This document shows positions 34,501 through 43,135 of a DNA stretch of 64,000 nucleotides, piece by piece (within the stretch, counting starts at the first letter, position 1; every line of letters begins with the position of its first letter). Source of the stretch: a virus. The position numbers and the translations under genes were made by a program. Where the stretch lies: positions 62,001-126,000 of the IMG/VR virus record IMGVR_UViG_3300029985_000017; one strand, given 5' to 3'. The notes under the pieces are model-generated. The model was not told where the DNA came from and made no database searches. It saw only the letters and a program-made list of their open reading frames with translations.

Positions 34501-35766
34501 ATTTCCAGAAATATTGCCTGAAACTTGTGAACCAGGCAGAGATAAAGATGACAACGTAGTCAACGTAGAGTTGCTAGTAGCCGTAATGTTAGCAGCTGTT
34601 CCCGTAGTATTTTGGTTCCAAGTAGGAACAGTGCCGCTAAGTTGCGAGTATGGAAGAGAAAGTGATGACAGTGTAGTTAAAGTAGAGTTGGTAGTAGCAG
34701 TAATATTGGCAGCGGTGCCAGTGATACTTCCAGAAGGAATTACATAATCTGTGCCTGCACTGGCAGCGCTAATGGCAGTTCCATTACCCTTAAGAAGACC
34801 AGTGATTGAAGTGGTTAGGGTAATCGCTGGAGTAGTGGTAGCAGTTGCAACCGTACCAGCAAAACCATTGGCAGAAACTACGGAAACTGAAGTTACAGTT
34901 CCGCTACCAGCACCGGCAACCTGCCAAGTAGGCAAAGCACTAGCACCATTGGACGTGAGAACATACCCTGCAGTTCCAAGACCTGAAATTTGTTGCATTT
35001 CGCCAGTAGAAGTAGTTCCACCAGCCATTAAAGCGTAAGGGGTTAAAGTGCTAAGACCAGTACCACCGTCAATAACCCCAAGTGGGACAGGTCCGCCGCC
35101 GCTAGAAGCGCCGCCAACGCCCATCATTTGGCCGTCAACCCAAATTTGGGTCGTGCTCATCACAATACCAATTTTCATGTCGGCTTCACTACCACCAGTA
35201 GGAGCAGTCGTACTGAAAGCGCCACCAGAAGTTAGCCATACTGGATTACCAATTTGACCCGTACTAAAAGGGGTATCAGAAGATCCTAGTGTATAACCAC
35301 CGAAAGAATAAACGGTAATGTTTTGTCCCGCAAGCACGGTAACAGGAGAAAGAGCGATACCAATTCCCCAGAATTCATCATAGGAAACAGTACTATAGTC
35401 TGCTTTGTAAATTTCATCCGTACTTTCGCTAAGAGCATTCATGCCCCAACGAACAATAAAGGAAGTGTTTGCGGCGAAATTTTCGCCAGCAGTAAAAACA
35501 TTGGAAATAGCAGGACAGGAATTAACAGTAGACCAAGCTAAATTGCCCGATCCATCATTTTGTAGAAAGGATAGTGCTCCACCTTGAGTAGAAGGAAAGT
35601 AGATAGAGTATGGAGTTGTAGTGGCTGCAGTATGAAGAGTAATACTTCCAGCTGCAGAACCATCAATTTGTAAGGCAGATACGCCTAGGGTATTACCACT
35701 TACTGAAAAATCTATTGTTCTGGGGACGCCTTCAATAAGACTTAGAATTTTTGTGTAAACAGACAT
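31540..35766 (-). CDS. Long tail fibre protein, 1,408 aa
   Basis: A large repetitive virion protein. The N-terminus (YTKILSLIEGVPRTIDFS) matches that of the 980-residue fibre at 35853 and is probably the shared attachment part. Next is a module (VFTAGENFAANTSFIVRWGM ... IWVDGQMMGVG) whose homologue is at the C-terminus of the 980-residue protein. Then come many fibre repeats: VAIANGGTGQTT-type, TAANITATSNSTLTTLSSLS-type, STDAATKGYVDAAINGL and YLSSTDWNTFNGKQ. Near the end are a TQTVVLP module shared with the adhesin and one lectin-like repeat shared with the 353-residue fibre. It has its own late motif and a GGAG site. Confidence 0.75.
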   Translation of the reverse strand: MSVYTKILSLIEGVPRTIDFSVSGNTLGVSALQIDGSAAGSITLHTAATTTPYSIYFPSTQGGALSFLQNDGSGNLAWSTVNSCPAISNVFTAGENFAANTSFIVRWGMNALSESTDEIYKADYSTVSYDEFWGIGIALSPVTVLAGQNITVYSFGGYTLGSSDTPFSTGQIGNPVWLTSGGAFSTTAPTGGSEADMKIGIVMSTTQIWVDGQMMGVGGASSGGGPVPLGVIDGGTGLSTLTPYALMAGGTTSTGEMQQISGLGTAGYVLTSNGASALPTWQVAGAGSGTVTSVSVVSANGFAGTVATATTTPAITLTTSITGLLKGNGTAISAASAGTDYVIPSGSITGTAANITATTNSTLTTLSSLSLPYSQLSGTVPTWNQNTTGTAANITATSNSTLTTLSSLSLPGSQVSGNISGNAANVTGTVAIANGGTGQTTQQAAINALTGTQSAGEYLRSDGTNATLSAIQAGDVPTLNQNTTGTAANITATSNATLTTLSALTTASSLSSIGTITSGIWQGGTIGVAHSGTGATTAQGAFDNLSPLTTAGDMLYYNGTHNVRLAIGSTGQVLEVVGGEPAWATAPATGVTSVALSDGSSTPIYSISGSPVTSSGTLTFSLETQSANKVFAGPTTGSAAQPTFRSLVSADIPSLSSIYLPLAGGTMSGAINMGSNQINALATPTLSTDAATKGYVDAAINGLTWKGPAQAYAASNVALTGGATLTVDGYSVQNGDLVILGNQTTASQNGEYVASGIGSSYTLTSNGLPNAIGDAWLITNGTIYKDSSFVANAAVPSATFTEFAGPTAYTFNSPLSLTGSTVSISQANTSTNGYLSSTDWNTFNGKQASGNYITALTGDVTASGPGSASASLTATTNSTLTTLSGLTTASSLTTVGSITSGAWAGTAIAIAHGGTGQNNASSAFNALNPMTTTGDTIYESATGVASRLAIGSTGNVLTVSGGVPVWAAPATSGTVTSVALSVPATSIFGVTGSPVTSSGTLGLTTTGTSGGIPYFSSTSALSSSALLTASQLIIGGGAGTAPSTLAAGSQYQVLVMGATTPGYGQVNLAQNAAITGILPVGNGGTGSNTLTAHAVLVGEGGSIAEVGPGTVSYPLVSNGLSSDPSFQILPVAGGGTGSATVVTIPAASAWAGWDANKNLSANNHIEGYTTTVTAAGTTTLVVGSTYEQYFTGTSTQTVVLPVTSTLVLGQQFLIQNRSTGTVTVQSSGANTIKAMEANTQLLVTVISTSLTTAAAWDYAYSVVQGALPVDDGGTGLSSTTAYAVLTGGTTSTGALQQVSGVGTSGQVLTSNGASALPTWQAAGGSSLIYYAGKVTIGSAATSISITYSTAFANTSYALTGTMFNTTDTNPEFQPIVITAQSTTGATFTWNFPTATANYAIMWHAITNN

Positions 35767-35784
35767 TTTTCACTCCACAGATAG

Positions 35785-35794
35785 ATTATATCAT
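35785..35794 (-). promoter_or_regulatory. Late-type promoter for the 1,408-residue fibre
   Basis: ATGATATAAT on the - strand, containing a perfect TATAAT -10 (35790-35785) with no recognisable -35 box. It leaves a short leader with a GGAG site before ATG 35766. It follows directly after the terminator hairpin of the previous fibre gene. Confidence 0.65.
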
Positions 35795-35812
35795 AAGTCT
35801 AATAATAGAATG

Positions 35813-35837
35813 GGGCCGCACCAAATTGATGCGGCCC
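35813..35837 (-). terminator. Terminator hairpin between the two long fibre genes
   Basis: A perfect GC-rich 8-bp stem GGGCCGCA (35813-35820) / TGCGGCCC (35830-35837) with a 9-base loop, just after the stop of the 980-residue fibre gene. The following - strand sequence is only moderately T-rich (CATTCTATTATT), so it may attenuate rather than stop transcription completely. Confidence 0.7.
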
Positions 35838-35852
35838 TCAACTATTTAATTA

Positions 35853-38795
35853 TTAAGCAACGCCCATCATTTGGCCGTTGATGAAGATGCTAGAAGTAGA
35901 CTCAATCATGCCAACTTTGAAGTTAGCATAACCGGAGGTAGAAGGAACGGTTGCGCTGAAATCACCAGCAGCCGTTAACCACGCTGGCTTCCCAACATCC
36001 CCGGAACTGAAGGCTGCATCTCCAGATCCAAGAGTATAGGATCCGAGAGACTGTACAGCAATCGGGCTACCAGCAGAAACGCCAGCGGCAGAGAACGCAA
36101 TGCCAATAACCCAGAATAGGTCATGGACAGACGTATCTTGATCTGCAGCAATTACGCGGCCTGCAACATAACCGGCATCAGAAGGAATCATCATTCTAAC
36201 TGCATAACTGGTGTTAGCAGCAAAGGTCTGACCAGCCGTGAACATCTGGATGTTCGCAGGAGCGCTTGCGATATAAGCAGGAGTCCCAGCACCGCCCAAG
36301 ATGGTTACTTGGTCAAATGCACCAGTCGCCAATTGAGTGGCTGATACGCCAGCTGCTTTGACTTCAAGTTGATTACTACCATTGATATCGATCGTAGAGC
36401 CATCGACTTGAACAGCAATTTTCGTACCACTACCACCGGTAACAGCACCGGTCGTAGAGAACGAAGTGGAGACGATCTTGTTTTCGTCTACCGAGTTAGA
36501 TGCCATCTTGCTGAGAGTGACCTTAGCAGCACCAATCGTAGTAGCGCCAGTATTATCGATCGTAACATCGCCAGACATCGCAACAGCAGTTGCAACGTTT
36601 GAAGCATTACCAACGAAGATATCAGCTGAAGCCAACGTAGAAGTTAACTTGCTATTGAAGGTTGACCAATCAGTTGACGATAAATAACCGTTATGGGTAG
36701 CATCGGCTTTCTGTTGAGCAATTGATGTTCCAGATCCAATAACTGCACCAGTTCCACCAGTAACCGTGATGCCGTCAGTGCCAGCATCGGTTAAGTTACC
36801 AAAAGAAAGGGCGTTTTGTTTGTTATTGAACGTAGTCCAGTCAGTAGAGCTTAAGGCGCCATTCTGAGAAGAACTTGCGAGTTGTAGGCTAAGGGCTTGG
36901 CCAGATAGGCTTAAACCATTAGCAGTTCCAATGGTTACATCGCCAGTGTTAGTTCCACTCGAACTCCCAGAGAAGTTTGAAGCAGAAATCGAACCAGAGA
37001 AGTTGGCTGCAGCAGCAGTGATCGTACCAGTGAAGGTAGGCGAAGCGCTGAATACAACGTTTCCAGTACCGGTCGTTCCACTAACAGTCGTTCCTTGGAT
37101 CTTAGCAACCGTAGTAGCTTCAGATTGTGATCCAGAAGCAGCTGAAGTTGTAACATCACCAGTTAACTGATTGATTGCATTGACAGTAACAGCACCAGTT
37201 GCACCATTAACAGAAACAACGCCATCAGCAAGAGGAGAACGCTGCCATGCTGTGCCATTATAGATGGCAAAGTCGCCAGCATAGAACTGTTCGCCGGTAA
37301 CTGCACCATTGCCAGCAACAGCAATGCCGTCTGCAGAAGCTCTGTATACATCACCATTAAGAGGCGTTGGATCAAGAGCAGTTAGGGTATTAACGGCATC
37401 TGTCGGATTCCATGCGCCTTTATAGGTCATCAATGCGCTAGGCAATTGACTATATGGAACCTTACCAGAAGAATCTAGGGAGGCAACGCCATTATTTTGG
37501 CCAAGCATCCCGGTATTAAGAGCGGAACCAGTATAGGTACCATCACTCAAACCAGTGATGTTATTGGACCCCATAGCGATATTGCCGGACATCGTTCCAC
37601 CAGCAAGTGGTAGATAGAGACCGTCATTACCAGCCAATTTCTCAATAGCTGAAAGGATGCTGTCCGCAGAGGTGACAGTACCAGGAGCAGCGGAGAAGCC
37701 GGTCAATACTTTAGCAATAACCGCAGCATTGCTTAGAGTAATAGCTCCAGATGCAACGATCGATGCTTCACCAGACATTGCAACGTCAGCTGCAAGATTG
37801 GAAGCATTACCAACCAAGATGTGGTTCTGAGTTAACGCAATTGAACTAGGCGTAATCGAAGGAGTCGCCCAAACTGGCAGCCCACCAGATACGGTCAATA
37901 CTTGACCAGTCGTACCAACAGCAAGGTTAGAATAGGTATTTGATGCGCTTGCATAGATCAAACCACCAGTAGAGGAGGCTGGAGCAAGAGCATTAAATGC
38001 AGCAGCTGCGGTCGTTTGACCAGTACCACCATGAGCGATGGCAACTGTAGTGCCATTCCAAGTACCTGACGTGATCGTACCAACACTAGACAAGCTAGAG
38101 GCGGTAGTCAGAGCAGATAGGGTGGCCAACGTTGCATTGCTTGTAGCAACTAAGCTAGTAGCAAGGCTACCGGCGCTAGTTGTAACATCGCCGGTAAGAG
38201 CCGGGAATTGCGAGGCTTGGAGAGTTCCAGTCAACTGAGTGGCTGGTAAACTCAAAGATGACAACGTAGTCAACGTAGAGTTGCTAGTAGCCGTAATGTT
38301 AGCAGCGGTTCCGCTGGTATTCGACGTAATGGTCGAAGGAAGATCAGCAGCAACCATTGCTCTAAAGGTAGGAGCTGCGGCAGATCCTGAACCTGGGCCA
38401 GCAAAGATGCTATTAGCCGCTTGGGTCTGGAATACAGCCGTCAAATTACCCGAAGAGGTAATTGGGGAGACCGTAACATTGAATACGCTAGAAGGAAGGG
38501 TTAAGCCAACGCTGGTAACTGAACCAGATGAAGGATTAGTCCAACTTAATACGCCAGTTCCGTCATTGGTAAGAACATAGCCGGAAGAAGCAGCCTGAGC
38601 AGGTGGTAAAGTTAAGGTATAAGTGCTCGTAGTGGCTGACGCATTTAAAATGACGTAACCAGACGTTGCACCATTAATTTCTAAATTCCCCGATAGGTCC
38701 AACCCGCCATTAAGGAGTAGGGTATTGGAAGCGCTGGAGAAATCAACGGTTCTAGGTACGCCGTTGATTAAACTTAATAGTTTTGAATAATTCAT
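35853..38795 (-). CDS. Long tail fibre protein, 980 aa, paralogue of the 1,408-residue fibre
   Basis: The N-terminus YSKLLSLINGVPRTVDFS is homologous to that of the neighbouring longer fibre. The body has the same repeat families (AHGGTGQTTAAAAFNALAP, TSNATLATLSALTTASSLSS, YLSSTDWSTFNSKL, YLPLAGGTMSGNIAMGSNNI). The C-terminal 130 residues (AGQTFAANTSYAVRMMIPSD to SIFINGQMMGVA) match a module near the N-terminus of the longer fibre. The two genes share near-identical nucleotide stretches, which suggests duplication followed by recombination. Likely a trimeric fibre subunit; a site AAGGA precedes ATG 38795. Confidence 0.75.
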   Translation of the reverse strand: MNYSKLLSLINGVPRTVDFSSASNTLLLNGGLDLSGNLEINGATSGYVILNASATTSTYTLTLPPAQAASSGYVLTNDGTGVLSWTNPSSGSVTSVGLTLPSSVFNVTVSPITSSGNLTAVFQTQAANSIFAGPGSGSAAAPTFRAMVAADLPSTITSNTSGTAANITATSNSTLTTLSSLSLPATQLTGTLQASQFPALTGDVTTSAGSLATSLVATSNATLATLSALTTASSLSSVGTITSGTWNGTTVAIAHGGTGQTTAAAAFNALAPASSTGGLIYASASNTYSNLAVGTTGQVLTVSGGLPVWATPSITPSSIALTQNHILVGNASNLAADVAMSGEASIVASGAITLSNAAVIAKVLTGFSAAPGTVTSADSILSAIEKLAGNDGLYLPLAGGTMSGNIAMGSNNITGLSDGTYTGSALNTGMLGQNNGVASLDSSGKVPYSQLPSALMTYKGAWNPTDAVNTLTALDPTPLNGDVYRASADGIAVAGNGAVTGEQFYAGDFAIYNGTAWQRSPLADGVVSVNGATGAVTVNAINQLTGDVTTSAASGSQSEATTVAKIQGTTVSGTTGTGNVVFSASPTFTGTITAAAANFSGSISASNFSGSSSGTNTGDVTIGTANGLSLSGQALSLQLASSSQNGALSSTDWTTFNNKQNALSFGNLTDAGTDGITVTGGTGAVIGSGTSIAQQKADATHNGYLSSTDWSTFNSKLTSTLASADIFVGNASNVATAVAMSGDVTIDNTGATTIGAAKVTLSKMASNSVDENKIVSTSFSTTGAVTGGSGTKIAVQVDGSTIDINGSNQLEVKAAGVSATQLATGAFDQVTILGGAGTPAYIASAPANIQMFTAGQTFAANTSYAVRMMIPSDAGYVAGRVIAADQDTSVHDLFWVIGIAFSAAGVSAGSPIAVQSLGSYTLGSGDAAFSSGDVGKPAWLTAAGDFSATVPSTSGYANFKVGMIESTSSIFINGQMMGVA

Positions 38796-38835
38796 ATTAT
38801 TTCCTTTTTACGTTTTTGATACGTCGGTTATTAAT

Positions 38836-38852
38836 TATCGGCCAATCCGATA
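38836..38852. repeat. Short inverted repeat in a fibre intergenic region
   Basis: TATCGG (38836-38841) and CCGATA (38847-38852) with a 5-base loop. A direct repeat GATACGT lies on both sides (38818-38824 and 38849-38855). No T-run follows on either strand, so it is a weak terminator at best. It could be an operator or a processing site. It lies in the 139-base gap between two fibre genes that otherwise holds no gene. Confidence 0.4.
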
Positions 38853-38900
38853 CGTTAATTTTGTCCTTAGTTTATTTAAATTAAAGATTGTTTTTCTCTA

Positions 38901-38913
38901 TTGTTATATCTTG
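38901..38913 (-). promoter_or_regulatory. Weak late-type motif upstream of the 980-residue fibre
   Basis: The - strand reads AGATATAAC, a poorer match to RTGATATAR, more than 100 bases before ATG 38795. It is listed because it is the only such match in this gap. Confidence 0.25.
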
Positions 38914-38934
38914 TAAATACCTGAAATTAAAAGA

Positions 38935-39396
38935 TTATAATATTCCGAAGTTCTGTGTGAATATCTGTAGATCTTGATTTAATGGATTATTTTCCCCTTT
39001 AACGATCACTCCACAAAAAACCATACTGTCTCCGGAGGTAAAAGGGGCTACAGGATTCCCATTAATATCCACGGGTTTAATGTTCTGTAAGGAACCACCA
39101 ACACTCATATAGATTGCATCTCCAATGGAAAAAGAGTACCCGCTCAAATTTTCTAGCCTACCGGTAGAAATTATAGGTCCTAGAGTGGCTGTGGGTATTC
39201 TAACATTAGCATAGCCTACAAAAGCTTGAACCGATGCCTGAGAGGTAACGTCGGTTAAACCTATGGATCCATCATTTTGGGTAGAGCAAGGGGCACCTTG
39301 AGGAATAGCTAAACCAGTGTTATTATAATAATTAGTTATAAGGGATACGCTTGATCCCGTAGACTGCCTTCCTGTAAAAATTGGGTTATAGCTCAT
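38935..39396 (-). CDS. Fibre-associated virion protein, 153 aa
   Basis: A beta-rich protein (NYYNNTGLAIPQGAPCSTQN; GRLENLSGYSFSIGDAIYMS; SGDSMVFCGVIVKGEN). The pattern of repeated glycine turns and short strands is like small fibre-attachment or decoration proteins. It lies between two fibre genes, 12 bases after the 1,050-residue one, with a GGAG site. It could be a fibre connector or a capsid-type decoration protein; context favours the former. Confidence 0.55.
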   Translation of the reverse strand: MSYNPIFTGRQSTGSSVSLITNYYNNTGLAIPQGAPCSTQNDGSIGLTDVTSQASVQAFVGYANVRIPTATLGPIISTGRLENLSGYSFSIGDAIYMSVGGSLQNIKPVDINGNPVAPFTSGDSMVFCGVIVKGENNPLNQDLQIFTQNFGIL

Positions 39397-39408
39397 TTTT
39401 TGACTCCA

Positions 39409-42400
39409 TTAGAATATAAACCAGGAGGAACCGTTTGAGACTAAAGAAAACGATTCATATTGAACATTGGTAGTAAGAGTATTAAAACCATCAATTAAAT
39501 CGGATCCAGCGCCCATAATAATCATGCTATTGGTGGTGGAATCTGTTTTCTTAAAATAAAACACTCTACTATTAGAACTTACAGCCGTTGGCAAGGTAAA
39601 AACGATATTGCCAGCAGTACAGTCTGCCAACAAGAACCCATCTGTGCCTAATACAGTGTAGGAACTAGTTTTAGTAGAAATATTGATTGGGCCATTTAGA
39701 GCATCTGCGCCAGTAGCTCCAGTTGGGCCTGCTGGACCGGTTGGACCTGGAGGGCCTTCTCCGCCACCACCGCCACCGCCGCCGCCGCCGCCAAATCTGA
39801 GTTCTAGTTCATCGCCAACGACTAAGCCGCCGCCTGGCAATGTTAGAATTTCAATTTGATTAGAAGGAGTTCCAGCAACTCCAACTTCAGAATATGCGCC
39901 ACTCTCAACGTCTAAAAACTGGCCATTTAAAAATACTTGTAGAGTTCCTTTGCCTACCGTATAATAAGAAACAACATCGCTTTCTCTAGAATTAAGAGGT
40001 AAGGTAATAATCGTACTATTAGCAACTGGACCATTTAAAGAAGAAGGAGGGGTAGCTCCAGAAGCAACAATTTCTATAGTTTCATCATAAGTTGGTGAAT
40101 CTAAACTGGCTTCTAGATTACCAAGAGATAAATCCAGCTTTTTGATGGCTAAAGTTAAATTATCTCCATCGTTAACTATGAAGTTACCTTGGCCAGTTCC
40201 TGCTTGGGTAGTTGCAAATGTAAATGGAGTGGTACCATTTGATATACCATTTGAAACACCGGACGAATTATTTGTTATTGTAACTACATCTCCGGTAGCA
40301 CTAGCAGCAAAATCGGCAAAAGGAAGATTATTATTCAAAGCAGCGGCTAACTTAGTAGCTACTTGAGCTGCTGTATCGCTAGTTAAAACATCTACTTCTA
40401 TAGCATCGTTAGTATTTGCAACTAAAGGCAATGAACCAGAACCATTTACTTTAAACCAAACTACATAATTTCGTGCATCTGCAGAAGAACTGGCCAAGAA
40501 ATAATGTGAGGGAGTTATTGTAGAACCGGCTGTGGTAGTGGTGGTACTAATTTGTGGCAATACTGCTTGACTAGTACCTTGATAGATATTATATGTAGAA
40601 ACGTATTCTGGAGTAGTGGAAGAATCAGTTGGGCTACCGATATAAGATAAGACGTTTTGAATTTGAGGTCCTGAAACATTTTCAGAAACACCATAAGACA
40701 AATCTAATCCAAGCCAACGAACATACACTCTTGGGAGTGATCCACCATCATCGTTTCTTGCTAGCAACCACGAGGTATTTGGATTGATGGGTACAGCACC
40801 ACGAGCTACAATATGAATTTGTCTTGCACTTGCTCCTACGCCCGGTAAGGTATATTCACCAAATGAATATTGGGAAGGGGCGCCGCCAGCACCGGTAGAA
40901 GTGCCGCTAAATGCACCGGTTAATGTTACTTGAGACGTAGAATTAACTGTCTGAATTTCATAATATCCAGCGTGAGTCCCACTTGATAGTTTAATCCAGT
41001 CGCCAGCTTCAAGTCCCGTAGTCCAAGTAACGCTGCCAACTGAAGAAACAATAGCGCTACTATTAGTCCAAATAAGATCTGGGGTAATAGCAGCATCACG
41101 AGTCAAAGTAATATAAGCTACTTGACCATCTGAAAGAGTTACCGAACTACCCGTTGGATTAGCCGCGATTTGATAATCAATATTTGAGCCAATCACTTTA
41201 AAATTTAATACATTAGACCAATTAATTTGACCTGGTTGGGTGGCAACCGGATTAATAAATGAAACCGTAGTGCTGCTAGAGACAGGAGAAAAAGCTATTG
41301 TAGAATCACCGGTACCACTAGATAGTGCGAGTGTTCCAGAAGATAGAGGGGCTCCAGTTCCTATAGCTAAAAGAGTTGCTCCAGTAACAATAGTGTTTTG
41401 AACCGTGAAATTAAATCCGTTATTGGTATAAATTGCACCTGCTGTAGCATTTGCTGACGAGACAGTAAAAGTATAGTACGTATTATCTTGAGACTCATTG
41501 CTCATCGTAACCGTAGAACCAGTAACTGACAAGACAGTAGTTCCACCAGTAAAGGCTTCGCCGCTAATATATTGACCGCTTGCAATTCCTACGGTAGAAG
41601 CCAATGAAGTAATTTGATTGCTACCTAATGTAACATTACCAGTAGTCGTTAAAATAGGAGTAGTGTCTGGAATAACACCATGACTGATGTTGCCGTTACT
41701 AGTGAGGATGGTGTTGACTGCGTCTTCTCTTAGTTGAGCGATGGAGCCGCTAGGACCTACGCCGATAGCAGAATACCAATAAGGACCACCGCCAATATAA
41801 AGCAATTCGGTCTCTACAGCATCAATCCAATCCTTAAGATCGGTAATAGCCTTATCACCACCGTAGAACGGGTTTGAAGAGTTAGTAAAAGTGGTGGGAG
41901 GATTCTCGGTCGTGCCCTCTGACCACGGGTACACATAATATGGATTAGGACTTGATCCACCGGTACCCAAACGAAACAACAGCGGCCTAGAATCGGTAAT
42001 AGAAACTACATTGTTTCCAGAATCGGTTAGAACTACTGCTAGATGCAATATATTTGAAGCCCAAGTTGTGGAGCTAATAACGAATTCATAATTCATTACG
42101 ATTGAAGCTGGAGCAATGGTGGAGTCTTCTTGATTCGTAGAAGGATCCCAAAGTTCGCGTTGAACGTCTGTGGTAGGATCTTGAAATCTGTAATAATCTA
42201 TACCGACATAGTTATTGGTTCCTGGTACGAAAGCACCAGAAACGTTAGAGACCGTGGCAGCATTCAGGGTCACATTAGGGGTTCCAGCAGGAACCAGGTA
42301 AATAGTACCCGATTGGGAAGCCGTGGTATGCATTAAGGCGCCATTAGACACTATAACCTGGAGATTAGAAGCGGCGCCACCAATTGGATTGGAGGCCATG

Positions 42401-42561
42401 TTGAGGGTGAATCCGTTAATAATATACGGATTGCCCGCACCAGTAACAAAGGCCTCAAAAGATGCATCAAAATCAGCACTTACAGCAGATTCTATCGCCC
42501 TCATATCGGGCGTATCTACTCTCATTTGGGAGAGCCAATTAACTCGGCGTTGGATGGACAT
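39409..42561 (-). CDS. Large tail fibre/baseplate-attached protein with collagen-like hinge
   Basis: A 1,050-residue virion protein. The N-terminus (MSIQRRVNWLSQMRVDTPDM) and following 230 residues look like a baseplate-attachment domain. At about residues 365-430 is a module (FTVSSANATAGAIYTNNGFN ... SGTGDSTIAFS) that also occurs in the giant baseplate-J protein at 46875. Near the C-terminus there is a run of 10 Gly, a collagen-like Gly-X-Y stretch (GPPGPTGPAGPTGATGAD), then a short beta head. Collagen repeats make flexible trimeric rods in phage fibres. The gene has a late motif and an AGAGGG site. Confidence 0.7.
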   Translation of the reverse strand: MSIQRRVNWLSQMRVDTPDMRAIESAVSADFDASFEAFVTGAGNPYIINGFTLNMASNPIGGAASNLQVIVSNGALMHTTASQSGTIYLVPAGTPNVTLNAATVSNVSGAFVPGTNNYVGIDYYRFQDPTTDVQRELWDPSTNQEDSTIAPASIVMNYEFVISSTTWASNILHLAVVLTDSGNNVVSITDSRPLLFRLGTGGSSPNPYYVYPWSEGTTENPPTTFTNSSNPFYGGDKAITDLKDWIDAVETELLYIGGGPYWYSAIGVGPSGSIAQLREDAVNTILTSNGNISHGVIPDTTPILTTTGNVTLGSNQITSLASTVGIASGQYISGEAFTGGTTVLSVTGSTVTMSNESQDNTYYTFTVSSANATAGAIYTNNGFNFTVQNTIVTGATLLAIGTGAPLSSGTLALSSGTGDSTIAFSPVSSSTTVSFINPVATQPGQINWSNVLNFKVIGSNIDYQIAANPTGSSVTLSDGQVAYITLTRDAAITPDLIWTNSSAIVSSVGSVTWTTGLEAGDWIKLSSGTHAGYYEIQTVNSTSQVTLTGAFSGTSTGAGGAPSQYSFGEYTLPGVGASARQIHIVARGAVPINPNTSWLLARNDDGGSLPRVYVRWLGLDLSYGVSENVSGPQIQNVLSYIGSPTDSSTTPEYVSTYNIYQGTSQAVLPQISTTTTTAGSTITPSHYFLASSSADARNYVVWFKVNGSGSLPLVANTNDAIEVDVLTSDTAAQVATKLAAALNNNLPFADFAASATGDVVTITNNSSGVSNGISNGTTPFTFATTQAGTGQGNFIVNDGDNLTLAIKKLDLSLGNLEASLDSPTYDETIEIVASGATPPSSLNGPVANSTIITLPLNSRESDVVSYYTVGKGTLQVFLNGQFLDVESGAYSEVGVAGTPSNQIEILTLPGGGLVVGDELELRFGGGGGGGGGGGEGPPGPTGPAGPTGATGADALNGPINISTKTSSYTVLGTDGFLLADCTAGNIVFTLPTAVSSNSRVFYFKKTDSTTNSMIIMGAGSDLIDGFNTLTTNVQYESFSLVSNGSSWFIF

Positions 42562-42607
42562 GTACTACCCTCTGGAATGGACCTTAAAGTAAAGATTCCT
42601 ACCTTTT

Positions 42608-42617
42608 CTTATATCAT
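42608..42617 (-). promoter_or_regulatory. Late-type promoter for the fibre operon start
   Basis: ATGATATAAG on the - strand, about 50 bases before ATG 42561, leaving a leader with an AGAGGG site. It lies back to back with the + strand promoter at 42641-42670, so this 115-base gap is a divergent control region. Confidence 0.6.
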
Positions 42618-42640
42618 TTAACCCTATTTATCTTAATAAC

Positions 42641-42670
42641 TTGACACGGAATCTTTACCTATGATAGTAT
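42641..42670 (+). promoter_or_regulatory. Sigma70-like promoter for the + strand island gene at 42677
   Basis: TTGACA (42641-42646), an 18-base spacer and TAGTAT (42665-42670), with 6 bases before ATG 42677 and no strong ribosome binding site. A leaderless message is predicted. Confidence 0.65.
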
Positions 42671-42676
42671 ATAGGC

Positions 42677-43081
42677 ATGAGGGACATCATTTTGGGTAAG
42701 TCTAGAACGAATCGTCATGGTTTGACCAAAGAACAAGAGCTTGTTAAAGAAAATCAAGGACTTAAACGCGAAAATAGTAGGCTCCGGAAGCTTTTAGCTA
42801 GGGCAGATCTAAATCGTTATGAAAATGTTAAGGAAGCTGTAGAAGATCATGAACGAAATCTTGGACTTCCTACCACTCAGGATCTATTGGAATCATTGAA
42901 GAAAGAGTGGAAATGCCGAGAATGTACTGAAGGCTATCTAGAAATCATCGTTTATACGAAAATAGGAGATCCTTGGTACTTTAGAAAATGCTCAGATTTT
43001 GGTTGCAAAAATCGTACCAAGAGCCAAAAATATGACTCCAAATCCGTTCGTGGGATCATTAAGAAATCAACTGAAGAATAA
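42677..43081 (+). CDS. Coiled-coil and zinc-ribbon protein, 134 aa
   Basis: The N-terminal half is a basic helix and coiled coil (KEQELVKENQGLKRENSRLR). The C-terminal half has four cysteines in two pairs (WKCRECTEGYLEI and FRKCSDFGCKNR), a probable zinc ribbon. Ribbon plus leucine-type coiled coil suggests a nucleic-acid-binding regulator, but no family is recognised. It is the first gene of a + strand island inside the - strand tail region. Confidence 0.6.
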   Translation: MRDIILGKSRTNRHGLTKEQELVKENQGLKRENSRLRKLLARADLNRYENVKEAVEDHERNLGLPTTQDLLESLKKEWKCRECTEGYLEIIVYTKIGDPWYFRKCSDFGCKNRTKSQKYDSKSVRGIIKKSTEE

Positions 43082-43086
43082 ATAGC

Positions 43087-43115
43087 TTGACTTTTCGAAT
43101 ATTCCTTGTTAGACT
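43087..43115 (+). promoter_or_regulatory. Sigma70-like promoter for the transglycosylase gene
   Basis: TTGACT (43087-43092), a 17-base spacer and TAGACT (43110-43115). The predicted start near 43122 gives a leader of about 13 bases containing AGGAGA before ATG 43136, so this one is not leaderless. Confidence 0.7.
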
Positions 43116-43135
43116 GATAGCAGGAGAATATAAGA

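Noticed and set aside
27551-38795. Repeated nucleotide units that could look like a CRISPR array or diversity-generating retroelement
   Set aside because: The repeats are coding repeats of fibre proteins with irregular spacing and no constant repeat/spacer pattern. No reverse transcriptase gene or template/variable repeat pair is present in the window.
27551-42561. Many long open frames on the + strand opposite the fibre genes, several Ala/Val/Pro-rich
   Set aside because: They mirror the Gly/Thr/Ser repeats of the real - strand genes, lack ribosome binding sites and have no protein-like motif. They are antisense shadows.
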